Assembly: GCA_910586515.1 (NCBI GenBank) | Contig: CAJUGL010000017.1 | Span: forward strand, 1 to 57,407 | Length of the DNA stretch: 57,407 bases | DNA from: an uncultured Acetatifactor sp. | Lineage (GTDB): Bacteria; Bacillota; Clostridia; Lachnospirales; Lachnospiraceae | Reading direction: 5' to 3' | Shown: piece by piece, positions 16,130 to 22,881 of the stretch | Layout of the letters: every line of letters begins with the position of its first letter | Numbering within the stretch: position 1 is the first letter of the stretch | Translations under genes and position numbers: made by a program | The notes under the pieces: model-generated | The model's input: only the letters and a program-made list of their open reading frames with translations | The model's database searches: none | What the model was told of the DNA's origin: nothing

Positions 16130-17056
16130 ATGGACTGGCTGACGGGATTAAAGACGGCAATCGACTACATGGAGGAGCATCTGCTGGAAGACATTGGCGC
16201 GCAGGAAGTGGCGGATGCAGTGTATCTTTCCCCTTTTTATTTCCAGAAGTGCTTTAAAATCATTACGGGATATTCCATCGGAGAGTATTTGAGGAACCGC
16301 AGGCTGTATCTGGCAGGCCTGGAGGTGCTGAAGTCCAATACTTCCGGGAATGAAGCCCGGGGCGGCGGGAAAGGGAAGGTCATAGACCTGGCGTACAAGT
16401 ACCGGTACGATACACCGGAGAGTTTTACCAGGGCTTTCACCCGCTTCCATGGGGTATCTCCCATGCAGCTTCGGACACAGCCGCATCAGATCAAGGTATT
16501 TCTTCCGTTGACAGTGGAGATTTCAGTAAAAGGAGGCAGCAGGATGGAGTACAGGATTGAAAAAAGAGAAGCCATGAAGATGATCGGGTTTGAAAGGGTG
16601 TTTTCCTATGAAAACTCCTACCAGGAGATTCCTAAATTCTGGCAGGAATTCTGCGGGAAATACTGCGGACAGGATGTAGCCGGGGGGCCGGCAGAGGAAG
16701 GCATCCGGCAGGTCATCGCGGAGTGCGCAGTGGGAGAATTCGGCGTCTGCTTGGAGGACGAAGGCGATGCGGAACATTTCCGTTATTATATCGCCGGAGC
16801 CTATCAGGGCGGTGAAGTGCCGGAGGGGATGAAGGTTATCGACATTCCTGCCAGTGAGTGGGCGAAATTCAGATGCACCGGCGCCATGCCCAACGCGCTG
16901 CAGACGGTTAATACGCGGATATTCAGGGAGTGGCTTCCCGGAAACAGGGAGTATGAGATGGCGTTTCATGTTAATATTGAGTGGTATTCCGGCAGCGATA
17001 CAGACAGCGAGAATTACGAAAGTGCCATCTGGATACCGGTGAAACGTCTGGGATAA
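16130..17056 (+). CDS. AraC-family regulator with GyrI-like effector domain
   Basis: 308 residues. Two helix-turn-helix motifs sit at the N-terminus: IGAQEVADAVYLSPFYFQKC near residue 25 and VIDLAYKYRYDTPESFTRAF near residue 85. Residues 135-308 match the GyrI-like small-molecule-binding domain (MEYRIEKREAMKMIGFE, AGAYQGGEVPEGMKVIDIP, ending ESAIWIPVK). This order, DNA-binding first and effector domain second, is that of Rob/BmrR-like multidrug-responsive AraC regulators. The start is uncertain: GGAGG lies only 4 bases before 16130, and an ATG at 16064 with its own AAAGGG would add 22 residues. The target is unknown; the divergent SGNH hydrolase is a candidate. A terminator follows. Confidence 0.8.
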   Translation: MDWLTGLKTAIDYMEEHLLEDIGAQEVADAVYLSPFYFQKCFKIITGYSIGEYLRNRRLYLAGLEVLKSNTSGNEARGGGKGKVIDLAYKYRYDTPESFTRAFTRFHGVSPMQLRTQPHQIKVFLPLTVEISVKGGSRMEYRIEKREAMKMIGFERVFSYENSYQEIPKFWQEFCGKYCGQDVAGGPAEEGIRQVIAECAVGEFGVCLEDEGDAEHFRYYIAGAYQGGEVPEGMKVIDIPASEWAKFRCTGAMPNALQTVNTRIFREWLPGNREYEMAFHVNIEWYSGSDTDSENYESAIWIPVKRLG

Positions 17057-17081
17057 GGAGCCTGCGGCAGTATCCCTTCCG

Positions 17082-17112
17082 GGGCAGCCTATGATTTTGG
17101 CTGCCCTTCTTT
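17082..17112 (+). terminator. Terminator of the AraC-family gene
   Basis: GGGCAGCC (17082-17089) pairs perfectly with GGCTGCCC (17099-17106), and is followed by TTCTTTT. It sits 25 bases after the stop codon. Confidence 0.8.
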
Positions 17113-17199
17113 TATGCGCAGGCCCGCGTAATGTAAATTAGCCGCTAAAGCGGCGCACGGGCCGCGCGGCGAGTAGGGGTAAAATCACCCCTGCTCGAT
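17108..17199 (+). repeat. TTTATGCGCAGG repeat, copy 2 (family 2)
   Basis: Starts in the T tract of the AraC terminator with CTTTTATGCGCAGG. GGCCCG pairs with CGGGCC, enclosing CCGCT/GCGG, and the element ends GTAGGGGTAAAATC like copy 3 (GTAGGGAGAAAATC). A further hairpin CGAGTAGGGGT/ACCCCTGCTCG closes it. Confidence 0.65.
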
Positions 17200-17558
17200 T
17201 TCTGGTCTCTTCGCGAGTGCTTTCGTCTTTTTCCAAACCGATCTTTTTTCAGCAGGAAACACCCGAAATAACATGGTTCCTGCCTTTTCCGTTTTCTATA
17301 AATTTCTTTTCACGGTGAAAAACAGCAGAACCCGGGGATCTGTCAAAGATATTTTTAATCTTTACGGGTGTTGCAGGTGTCTGGTTCATGAGTAAGGAAT
17401 TTTTGTCAGGAAAAATAGTTTATACGGCAAGTCGCAGAATACAGGATGAAATAATAGAAAATATTTTTGGGCCGTATTAATTATATACCTTAACACAAAA
17501 TGAAAGAAAAGTCTACTCTTTTTTTCATAAACTGTTAAAATAATTCTTGTACCAATAA

Positions 17559-17606
17559 TCCTTCGGACAGGCCATCCGAAGGAACAGGCAGACTCCGGCG
17601 CCGGAG
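17559..17606 (+). promoter_or_regulatory. Structured 5' leader of the ABC-2 operon
   Basis: Perfect 9-base inverted repeat TCCTTCGGA/TCCGAAGGA with a 7-base loop (17559-17583), then the perfect palindrome CTCCGGCGCCGGAG (17593-17606) followed by ATTTT. They could be operators for a dimeric repressor or an attenuator hairpin pair; sequence alone does not decide. Confidence 0.35.
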
Positions 17607-17662
17607 ATTTTGGGCAGATATTATACGGAAAGGACTTTCAAAGAGGAAGGGAGACCAGAGAA

Positions 17663-18637
17663 ATGATCGAATTTAAGGAGGTAAGCAAAACTTACCGGGT
17701 GGCAAAGCGGCAGTCGGGAATGGGAAATGCGGTGAAATCTTTTTTCTCCAGAGAGTATAAAATCATCCGCGCTCTGCAGGAGGTGAGCTTCACGGTCAGG
17801 GACGGAGAGATGATCGGATACATCGGTCCCAACGGGGCGGGGAAGAGCACTACCATCAAAATCATGTGCGGGGTGCTGACACCGGAAAGCGGCGAGTGTG
17901 TAGTGGACGGAAGAGTGCCCTACAGGGAACGGGTGGCCCATGTGCGGAACATCGGTGTGGTGTTCGGTCAGCGAAGCCAGCTGTGGTGGGATGTGCCCGT
18001 GATGGACAGCTTTGATCTGATCAGGGATATCTACCGGGTGGACGGAAATACCTACCGGAGGAATGTGAAGGAGCTGACGGAACTTCTGGATCTGGGAGAA
18101 ATCCTGCAGACGCCTGTGAGGACCTTAAGCCTGGGGCAGAGGATGCGGTGCGAGATAGCGGCCTCCCTGCTCCATGATCCCAGGGTGCTCTTTCTGGACG
18201 AGCCCACTATCGGACTGGATGCGGTGTCCAAACTGGCGGTGCGGAAATTCATCCGGGAGCTGAATGCCAGAAAGGGGACAACGATTGTCCTGACCACCCA
18301 TGACATGCAGGATATCGAGGCCCTGACGGAGCGGATTTTGCTGATCGGCAGAGGACGGATTCTGCTGGACGGGAAGCTCTCCGACGTGAAAAAGCAGATA
18401 TCCGAGCGCAAGACCATGGTGATTACCTATCAGGGGGAGGCTCCTGCCTTGAGAGAGGGAATGAAACTGGTGGAGGCCGGGAAGGGGCGGATAACGGTGA
18501 GCTTTGAGCCGTCGGAGAACCCGGTGCCCGGTGTGATTGCCTATTTTGCGGCAAATACAGGACTTCTGGACGTGTCGGTGTCGGACATTACCACGGAGGA
18601 AATGGTGGCGCAGATGTATAAGGAGTACAATCTATGA
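17663..18637 (+). CDS. ABC-2 type exporter, ATP-binding subunit (COG4586-like)
   Basis: 324 residues. Walker A is GPNGAGKST near residue 56, the signature is LSLGQRMRCE, Walker B is VLFLDEPTIGLD and the switch His sits in TTHD. An extra N-terminal segment (VAKRQSGMGNAVKSFFSREY) and a C-terminal domain after residue 230 are typical of the COG4586 group of DrrA-like exporter ATPases. It should power export through the two membrane subunits encoded next; its stop overlaps the first permease start (ATGA). The substrate is unknown. The family is usually found as this three-gene unit. Confidence 0.85.
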   Translation: MIEFKEVSKTYRVAKRQSGMGNAVKSFFSREYKIIRALQEVSFTVRDGEMIGYIGPNGAGKSTTIKIMCGVLTPESGECVVDGRVPYRERVAHVRNIGVVFGQRSQLWWDVPVMDSFDLIRDIYRVDGNTYRRNVKELTELLDLGEILQTPVRTLSLGQRMRCEIAASLLHDPRVLFLDEPTIGLDAVSKLAVRKFIRELNARKGTTIVLTTHDMQDIEALTERILLIGRGRILLDGKLSDVKKQISERKTMVITYQGEAPALREGMKLVEAGKGRITVSFEPSENPVPGVIAYFAANTGLLDVSVSDITTEEMVAQMYKEYNL

Positions 18638-19449
18638 CAAAAGAATTGAAGGTGTATTTTTCCATGTTCCGAATTCGGTTCAACCACAACCTGCAGTACA
18701 GGGCGGTTGTTCTGGGGGCTGTTTTAAAAGGATTTCTGTGGGCCATGATGGAAGTTCTGGGTTATCTGGCCATTTACCGGATGGGCGGGGACAGGCTGCC
18801 CATGGAGCTTTCCCGGACGGTGAGCTATGTGTGGGCCCATGAGTCCTTTATTGTTCTTTTTTCGGTGGTTTTCGGGGACGGAGAGATTTTCTCCGCCATC
18901 CGCTCCGGTGAGGTGGTCTATGACCTGGCCAGGCCGGTGGGGCTGTACGGAAGATGGTATTGCCAGTCGGCCTCAAACCGTCTCTCTTTTGCTTTGGTGA
19001 ACTGTCTTCCGGTATTGATTCTGGGGGCGCTGATGCCGAAGCCCTACGGTCTGACCCTGCCCGGTTCGGCGGCACAGGTGTTCCTGTTCCTGGTGTCTGC
19101 CCTGCTGGCCTTCGGGGTGACGGTGGCTATGGCCATGCTGATGTATGTGTCTTTGTTTTATTTTATTTCCCAGAGGGGAATCCGGATTATGGTCAGGGTG
19201 GTGACTTCCTTTTTCTCCGGAGGTGTGGTGCCGCTGCCTTTTTTTCCGGAGCCAATCCGCAGGGCAGCGGAGCTGCTGCCCTTTGGTTCCATGCAGAATA
19301 TGCCCCTGCAGATCTTCTGCGGAAATATAAACGGGAGCCAGGCCCTTCGGGGAATCGGGCTGCAAGTCTTCTGGCTGTGGGCCATGGTTTTCCTGGGATG
19401 GCTTGCCATGAGGAGGGCCACGGGGAAGGTGGTCTCCTTCGGCGGGTGA
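18634..19449 (+). CDS. ABC-2 type exporter, permease subunit 1
   Basis: 271 residues with about six hydrophobic segments, for example VVLGAVLKGFLWAMMEVLGYL, ALVNCLPVLILGALM and VFLFLVSALLAFGVTVAM. The pattern of a polar N-terminus (YFSMFRIRFNHNLQYRA) before the first membrane segment and the ...SGEVVYDLARPV loop is that of the COG4587/COG3694 permeases paired with COG4586 ATPases. It overlaps the ATPase gene by 4 bases and is followed after 50 bases by the second permease, so the three are translationally or at least transcriptionally coupled. Confidence 0.8.
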   Translation: MTKELKVYFSMFRIRFNHNLQYRAVVLGAVLKGFLWAMMEVLGYLAIYRMGGDRLPMELSRTVSYVWAHESFIVLFSVVFGDGEIFSAIRSGEVVYDLARPVGLYGRWYCQSASNRLSFALVNCLPVLILGALMPKPYGLTLPGSAAQVFLFLVSALLAFGVTVAMAMLMYVSLFYFISQRGIRIMVRVVTSFFSGGVVPLPFFPEPIRRAAELLPFGSMQNMPLQIFCGNINGSQALRGIGLQVFWLWAMVFLGWLAMRRATGKVVSFGG

Positions 19450-19499
19450 GGTGCAGAGGATGTGCCGGAGCGAAGGCGGAAAGGAAGGGATCAAAACAA

Positions 19500-20276
19500 A
19501 TGAGATTATACTGGAATTATTTTTTGATGGAGCTGAAGAGCCAGATGCAGTACAAGGCTTCGTTTTTGCTTACCATGGCGGGGCAGTTTGTGACGGCATT
19601 CACCACGTTTTTTGGGATACAGTTTATCTTTCAGCGGGTAAGCGGAGTGGATGATTTTACTTACGGACAGGTGCTGCTGTGCTTTTCCGTGATTATGATG
19701 AGTTTTGCCATCGGAGAGATGTTTGGGGGCGGCCTGGCGGTGTTCCCGGAGCTGATGCGGGAGGGGAGTCTGGACCGGATTCTGGTGCGGCCAAGGAGCG
19801 TTATCCTGCAGATCATTATGCCCAACATGGATTTCTCCCGCCTGGGGCTTCTGGTGCAGGCGGTGATTGTGCTGTGCATTGCCGTTCCGGTCAGCGGCGT
19901 GGTGTGGACGGGGAAGAAGGTCTTTGTATTCGCCATGATGGTAGCCTGCGGCAGCGTGCTCTTTTTCTGCCTGTTTCTGTTGGTTGCGGCAGTGTCCTTT
20001 TTTACCATACAGAATCTGAATTTTCTGGATATTTTTACCTACGGTATGCGGGATTTCGGGAAATATCCCTTTTCCGTCTACGGGGATGCGGCGCTGAAGG
20101 TGCTGACCTTTGGCATTCCGCTGGCTCTGGTCCAGTATTATCCCCTGTTGTATCTGCTGGACCGGGAGAGCGGGATCTGGTATATGATTTCCCCTTTGGT
20201 TTCCCTGCTGTTTGTGGCGCCCTCCTATTGGTTTTACCGGTTCGGGCTGAAGAATTACAAGTCCTGCGGGTCCTGA
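19500..20276 (+). CDS. ABC-2 type exporter, permease subunit 2
   Basis: 258 residues, about six membrane segments. The N-terminal MRLYWNYFLMELKSQMQYKA and the loop MREGSLDRILVRPRSV parallel the same parts of permease 1 (QYRA; DLARPV), showing that the two are homologues that probably form a heterodimer. The ATG at 19500 follows GGAAAGGAAGG; a much longer open frame extends upstream but it overlaps permease 1 and is not plausible coding. No terminator separates it clearly from the ECF sigma gene downstream. Confidence 0.8.
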   Translation: MRLYWNYFLMELKSQMQYKASFLLTMAGQFVTAFTTFFGIQFIFQRVSGVDDFTYGQVLLCFSVIMMSFAIGEMFGGGLAVFPELMREGSLDRILVRPRSVILQIIMPNMDFSRLGLLVQAVIVLCIAVPVSGVVWTGKKVFVFAMMVACGSVLFFCLFLLVAAVSFFTIQNLNFLDIFTYGMRDFGKYPFSVYGDAALKVLTFGIPLALVQYYPLLYLLDRESGIWYMISPLVSLLFVAPSYWFYRFGLKNYKSCGS

Positions 20277-20324
20277 TTTTGGAAAAATCGAATTATTCCG
20301 TCACTTTTTCGGAGAAAAGGAGTC

Positions 20325-20330
20325 TATAAT
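20325..20330 (+). promoter_or_regulatory. Possible -10 box upstream of the ECF sigma gene
   Basis: A perfect TATAAT (20325-20330) about 80 bases before the sigma-factor start. The region 17 bases upstream (CACTTT) is a poor -35 box. It suggests that the sigma-factor gene has its own promoter in addition to read-through from the ABC genes. Confidence 0.35.
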
Positions 20331-20408
20331 GGTGAACGGAAGGTTTGGGAGCGGGCCCGCGGCGGAAATCCGCCGTTTCCGGAAACTGCGGAAAGGATAC
20401 GTTTGGGG

Positions 20409-20927
20409 ATGAAGTTTACGGCTGCATATGAGCAGAGCAGGGATGCTGTGTACGGTTATCTGGTTTACATGACAAGGGATGTCTCCCTGGCGGAGGATTT
20501 AAGCCAGGAGGTTTTTCTGCGGATGTTTCTGCATCTGGATAAATTCAGGGGAGAGGCCAGTGTGCGCACCTGGGCGCTCCGCATTGCACGGAATGTGTTC
20601 TTAAGCTATGCCAGAAAGAAGCAGCCGCAGCTTTTGGAGGAGCAGGAATGGGAGCCTGAACCGGACGTGAACCGCAATCTGCCGGAGGAAGAGGTCCTGC
20701 GCAAGGAGGAGGCCCGCCAGGTGAGGGACTGTCTCATGTGCCTGGGAGAGCAGGAGAGGACAGTGCTTCTGCTGCGGGATTTCCAGGAACTTTCCTACGA
20801 GGAGGCGGCCAGGATCATGAACCTGACGCCGGAAGTGGTGAAGAGCCGCATCTACCGGGCCAGACAGAAATTCCGGAAAATCTATGAGGACAGTGGGAAA
20901 GGAGACAAGGCGGAATGGAGGAGATGA
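20409..20927 (+). CDS. ECF RNA polymerase sigma factor
   Basis: 172 residues. Region 2 shows VSLAEDLSQEVFLRMF and RTWALRIARNVFLSYAR; region 4 shows LGEQERTVLLLRDFQEL, then SYEEAARIMNLTPEVVKSRI. This is the standard two-domain ECF layout and length. The ATG at 20409 gives MKFTAAYEQS; a GGAAAGGA lies about 11 bases upstream. The 3' end overlaps the membrane protein gene that follows by 13 bases, so the two are coupled; that partner is placed where an anti-sigma factor is usually found. Confidence 0.87.
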   Translation: MKFTAAYEQSRDAVYGYLVYMTRDVSLAEDLSQEVFLRMFLHLDKFRGEASVRTWALRIARNVFLSYARKKQPQLLEEQEWEPEPDVNRNLPEEEVLRKEEARQVRDCLMCLGEQERTVLLLRDFQELSYEEAARIMNLTPEVVKSRIYRARQKFRKIYEDSGKGDKAEWRR

Positions 20928-21733
20928 AAGACAGGATCCGGATTCCCAGGGTGACTTACCAGGGAGATGACCGGAAATTAAAAGAGCGTATTTTCAAATT
21001 TAAGGCAGGGAGTTTTCGGATCGCAGTGTTTACCCTGGTGGGATTGTTTATGGGATTTTACAGTGACACTTATGTGAGAGACACTTTTTTTCCCACAAAA
21101 CTGATTACTGCGGTGCCCTATAAAATAATGGAGGCCATCTATCAGTCGGTGCTTCCTGTACAGAACCCGATTCCTCCGGACATGAGGGGATGGACCTGGA
21201 ATATGATTTTTCCCTACAGCTATGTGGCGAACCTGCTGGCGGAACCGCTGACAACCGTGCTTATCGGCGGGGCCCTGTATGGTTCTCTGGGCTATTTTAC
21301 AGGAGACAAGCGGGTGTTTACCCTGCAGCGTTTTCTGAAGTTTGCCGGGTGCTGGTGCGTGGTGATTTTACTGGTGATCGGGGCGGCATTCGGGTTCAAT
21401 GCCGGGGCGGAAGCGGCAAATGAGAAGTTCGGCAAGATTGAGGATTTCTTCTTTTACAGAGAGGACGGCTCCGGGTTCAGCGGAAAATACGGGATTCCGG
21501 AACTTACGGAGGAGGATTTTTATCAGGGGTTTGCCCCTGGGGATGTGGTTCGGGACAGAAACGGGGAATTGCCCCTGGGCATCTATTTTGACGGTGGAAT
21601 GCGATATGGTTTGTACCGGATTCATTACGAGAAGCAGTATGTGGTAACGGAGCAGGGAAAGGTGTATTATATTTCGGAAGAATTTGTTCGGTATGTAAAA
21701 GACGAAATAGAGAGTAATTCCAGGAACAAATAG
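20915..21733 (+). CDS. Membrane protein coupled to the ECF sigma factor (possible anti-sigma)
   Basis: 272 residues. A cytoplasmic N-terminus of about 40 residues (MEEMKDRIRIPRVTYQGDD) is followed by three hydrophobic segments (FRIAVFTLVGLFMGFYS; PLTTVLIGGALYGSLGYF; FAGCWCVVILLVIGAAFGF) and an outer C-terminal part of about 120 residues with repeated Tyr/Phe motifs. It lacks the HxxxCxxC signature of ZAS-type anti-sigma factors. Its overlap with the sigma-factor gene by 13 bases argues for a functional link, so a role in holding or sensing for the sigma factor is my inference. I do not recognise the family. Confidence 0.65.
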   Translation: MEEMKDRIRIPRVTYQGDDRKLKERIFKFKAGSFRIAVFTLVGLFMGFYSDTYVRDTFFPTKLITAVPYKIMEAIYQSVLPVQNPIPPDMRGWTWNMIFPYSYVANLLAEPLTTVLIGGALYGSLGYFTGDKRVFTLQRFLKFAGCWCVVILLVIGAAFGFNAGAEAANEKFGKIEDFFFYREDGSGFSGKYGIPELTEEDFYQGFAPGDVVRDRNGELPLGIYFDGGMRYGLYRIHYEKQYVVTEQGKVYYISEEFVRYVKDEIESNSRNK

Positions 21734-21746
21734 GGGAGGTGAGGGA

Positions 21747-22478
21747 ATGAAAGGCATGATAAAAAGAGGTTTCCGTTTGGAAAGGCTGCGGATCAGCGGC
21801 AGGAAGGACTGGGTTATTTTCTGGCTCTTTGCGGGGATGATAGCTTATGTGGCAGGGGGAATGATGGATTACCGACTCGATGAATGGCTTTGGGGGATGG
21901 CAGACCCATGGATGACCAATCTCAATGTGCCTTTGGGGTATGGGCGGACCATGATTGCGGCGGGTTTGCTGGTTGTGTTGGGGGAAGCGGTGCTGTTTTT
22001 CAAAAAGAAACCGGTTAAGTATAAGCTGTGGCTCCTGGCGGCAGGTCTGGCGGTTGTCCTGGGGGCTCCGGCGCTCTACCGTCTCCACAGCAGCCTCATT
22101 GTGTCCTCGTTGTGGAAGGCTGAGCCGGAAAGCGCGGCGGTCTGGCAGGACGGAGAGGCGTTGGGACTGAAAAACCAGGAGTCAGGGGTTTTGCGGGAGG
22201 AAGAATACCGGACGCTTCTGGAATTGTGCAGGAGTCTGGAGCAGATAACGGACCCGGCGGAAGCGGAAGCCTGCATGGCCTGGTATAAGGCGGAGGGGGA
22301 TTTCGTGGGAGCGGATAGTGTGTGGTTGGATTTTCCGGAAAGGTACGGACATCATTATGTCCTGAACCTGCGGATAAAGGACGGATACATTTATCTGTGG
22401 AGGGGATATCTGTGGAAGGAGGTGCAGGTAACCTTTTTTCGGGACAATGGGATAGCGGAGTGGATGGAGGGACTGTGA
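21747..22478 (+). CDS. Membrane protein, third gene of the ECF unit
   Basis: 243 residues, family not recognised. Three hydrophobic segments (WVIFWLFAGMIAYVAGGMM, MIAAGLLVVLGEAVLFF, WLLAAGLAVVLGAPAL) are followed by a soluble C-terminal domain of about 130 residues with a helical stretch (YRTLLELCRSLEQITDPAE) and a beta-rich end (VLNLRIKDGYIYLWRGYLWK). It resembles the preceding membrane protein only in layout, not clearly in sequence. GGGGAGGTGAGGGA just before the ATG is a strong binding site, and the 13-base gap to the previous stop makes it part of the same operon. Confidence 0.6.
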   Translation: MKGMIKRGFRLERLRISGRKDWVIFWLFAGMIAYVAGGMMDYRLDEWLWGMADPWMTNLNVPLGYGRTMIAAGLLVVLGEAVLFFKKKPVKYKLWLLAAGLAVVLGAPALYRLHSSLIVSSLWKAEPESAAVWQDGEALGLKNQESGVLREEEYRTLLELCRSLEQITDPAEAEACMAWYKAEGDFVGADSVWLDFPERYGHHYVLNLRIKDGYIYLWRGYLWKEVQVTFFRDNGIAEWMEGL

Positions 22479-22489
22479 CGGTTTTCTGA

Positions 22490-22633
22490 ATTGAGTTGTT
22501 ATACTTTATTGCGTATTTTGGTACTGGCCGGGAAGATGGCTTTAGGGACTATGTGCCGGAAACTGACAGACTTACCGTAAACGGCAGGACTTACGTGCAC
22601 TGGTATGATTGCATTACGGATTATATTCTCTGA
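22490..22633 (+). pseudogene. Possible 3' fragment of a lost gene
   Basis: An open stretch of 47 codons between two stops, without ATG or binding site (a TTG at 22496 is the only candidate start). Its product looks protein-like: YFGTGREDGFRDYVPETDR, then NGRTYVHWYDCITDYIL before the stop. It is followed directly by a terminator and lies right after the third gene of the ECF unit, so it may be the tail of a deleted fourth gene. The family is not recognised. Confidence 0.3.
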
Positions 22634-22644
22634 TGAAGAGACAG

Positions 22645-22673
22645 GGCTGGGAGTATATCCCGGCCTTGTTTTT
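22645..22673 (+). terminator. Terminator of the ECF unit
   Basis: GGCTGGGA (22645-22652) pairs with TCCCGGCC (22658-22665, one wobble) across a 5-base loop, followed by TTGTTTTT. Confidence 0.75.
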
Positions 22674-22745
22674 ATGCGCAGGGGCGCACCGATGAATTTG
22701 TTGCTTACGCAACGTGCGCCCGGTGCGCGGGTAGGGAGAAAATCC
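22670..22745 (+). repeat. TTTATGCGCAGG repeat, copy 3 (family 2)
   Basis: Starts in the terminator T tract with TTTTTATGCGCAGG. GGGCGCAC pairs with GTGCGCCC, enclosing GTTGC/GCAAC, and the copy ends GTAGGGAGAAAATC as copy 2 does. Stem sequences differ from copies 1 and 2 but pairing is kept. Confidence 0.65.
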
Positions 22746-22765
22746 GGAAATTTTACATTTGGGTG

Positions 22766-22794
22766 TTGTATGATTCATGGATATTTGCTATAAT
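22766..22794 (+). promoter_or_regulatory. Promoter of the TerB_N gene
   Basis: TTGTAT (22766-22771), 17-base spacer ending TTGC, perfect TATAAT (22789-22794); the TGC gives an extended -10. A hairpin follows in the leader before the start at 22882. Confidence 0.75.
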
Positions 22795-22881
22795 AGAACA
22801 GATGTTTGTAACGGAGGCCGAAGCAAAAAGGGTTGTTTCGGCCTAAAAGAGCAGGCGGGCAGCGGGAGATGATGGGGTGCT

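Larger units (their letters stand above)
17057..17662. other. Intergenic region with terminator, repeat and structured leader
   Basis: In order it holds the AraC terminator, a family-2 repeat (17108-17199), an A+T-rich promoter region (about 17440-17545) where TTAAAAT near 17535 may be a -10 box, a perfect 9-base inverted repeat (17559-17583), and a 14-base perfect palindrome (17593-17606). The last two would lie in the 5' leader of the ABC operon. No gene is seen. Confidence 0.5.
22479..22881. other. Intergenic region before the TerB_N gene
   Basis: Contains the gene fragment at 22490-22633, a terminator (22645-22673), the third copy of the family-2 repeat (22670-22745), the TerB_N promoter (22766-22794) and an 8-base-pair hairpin in its leader (about 22816-22845, AGGCCGAA/TTCGGCCT). 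No complete gene is seen. Confidence 0.6.
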
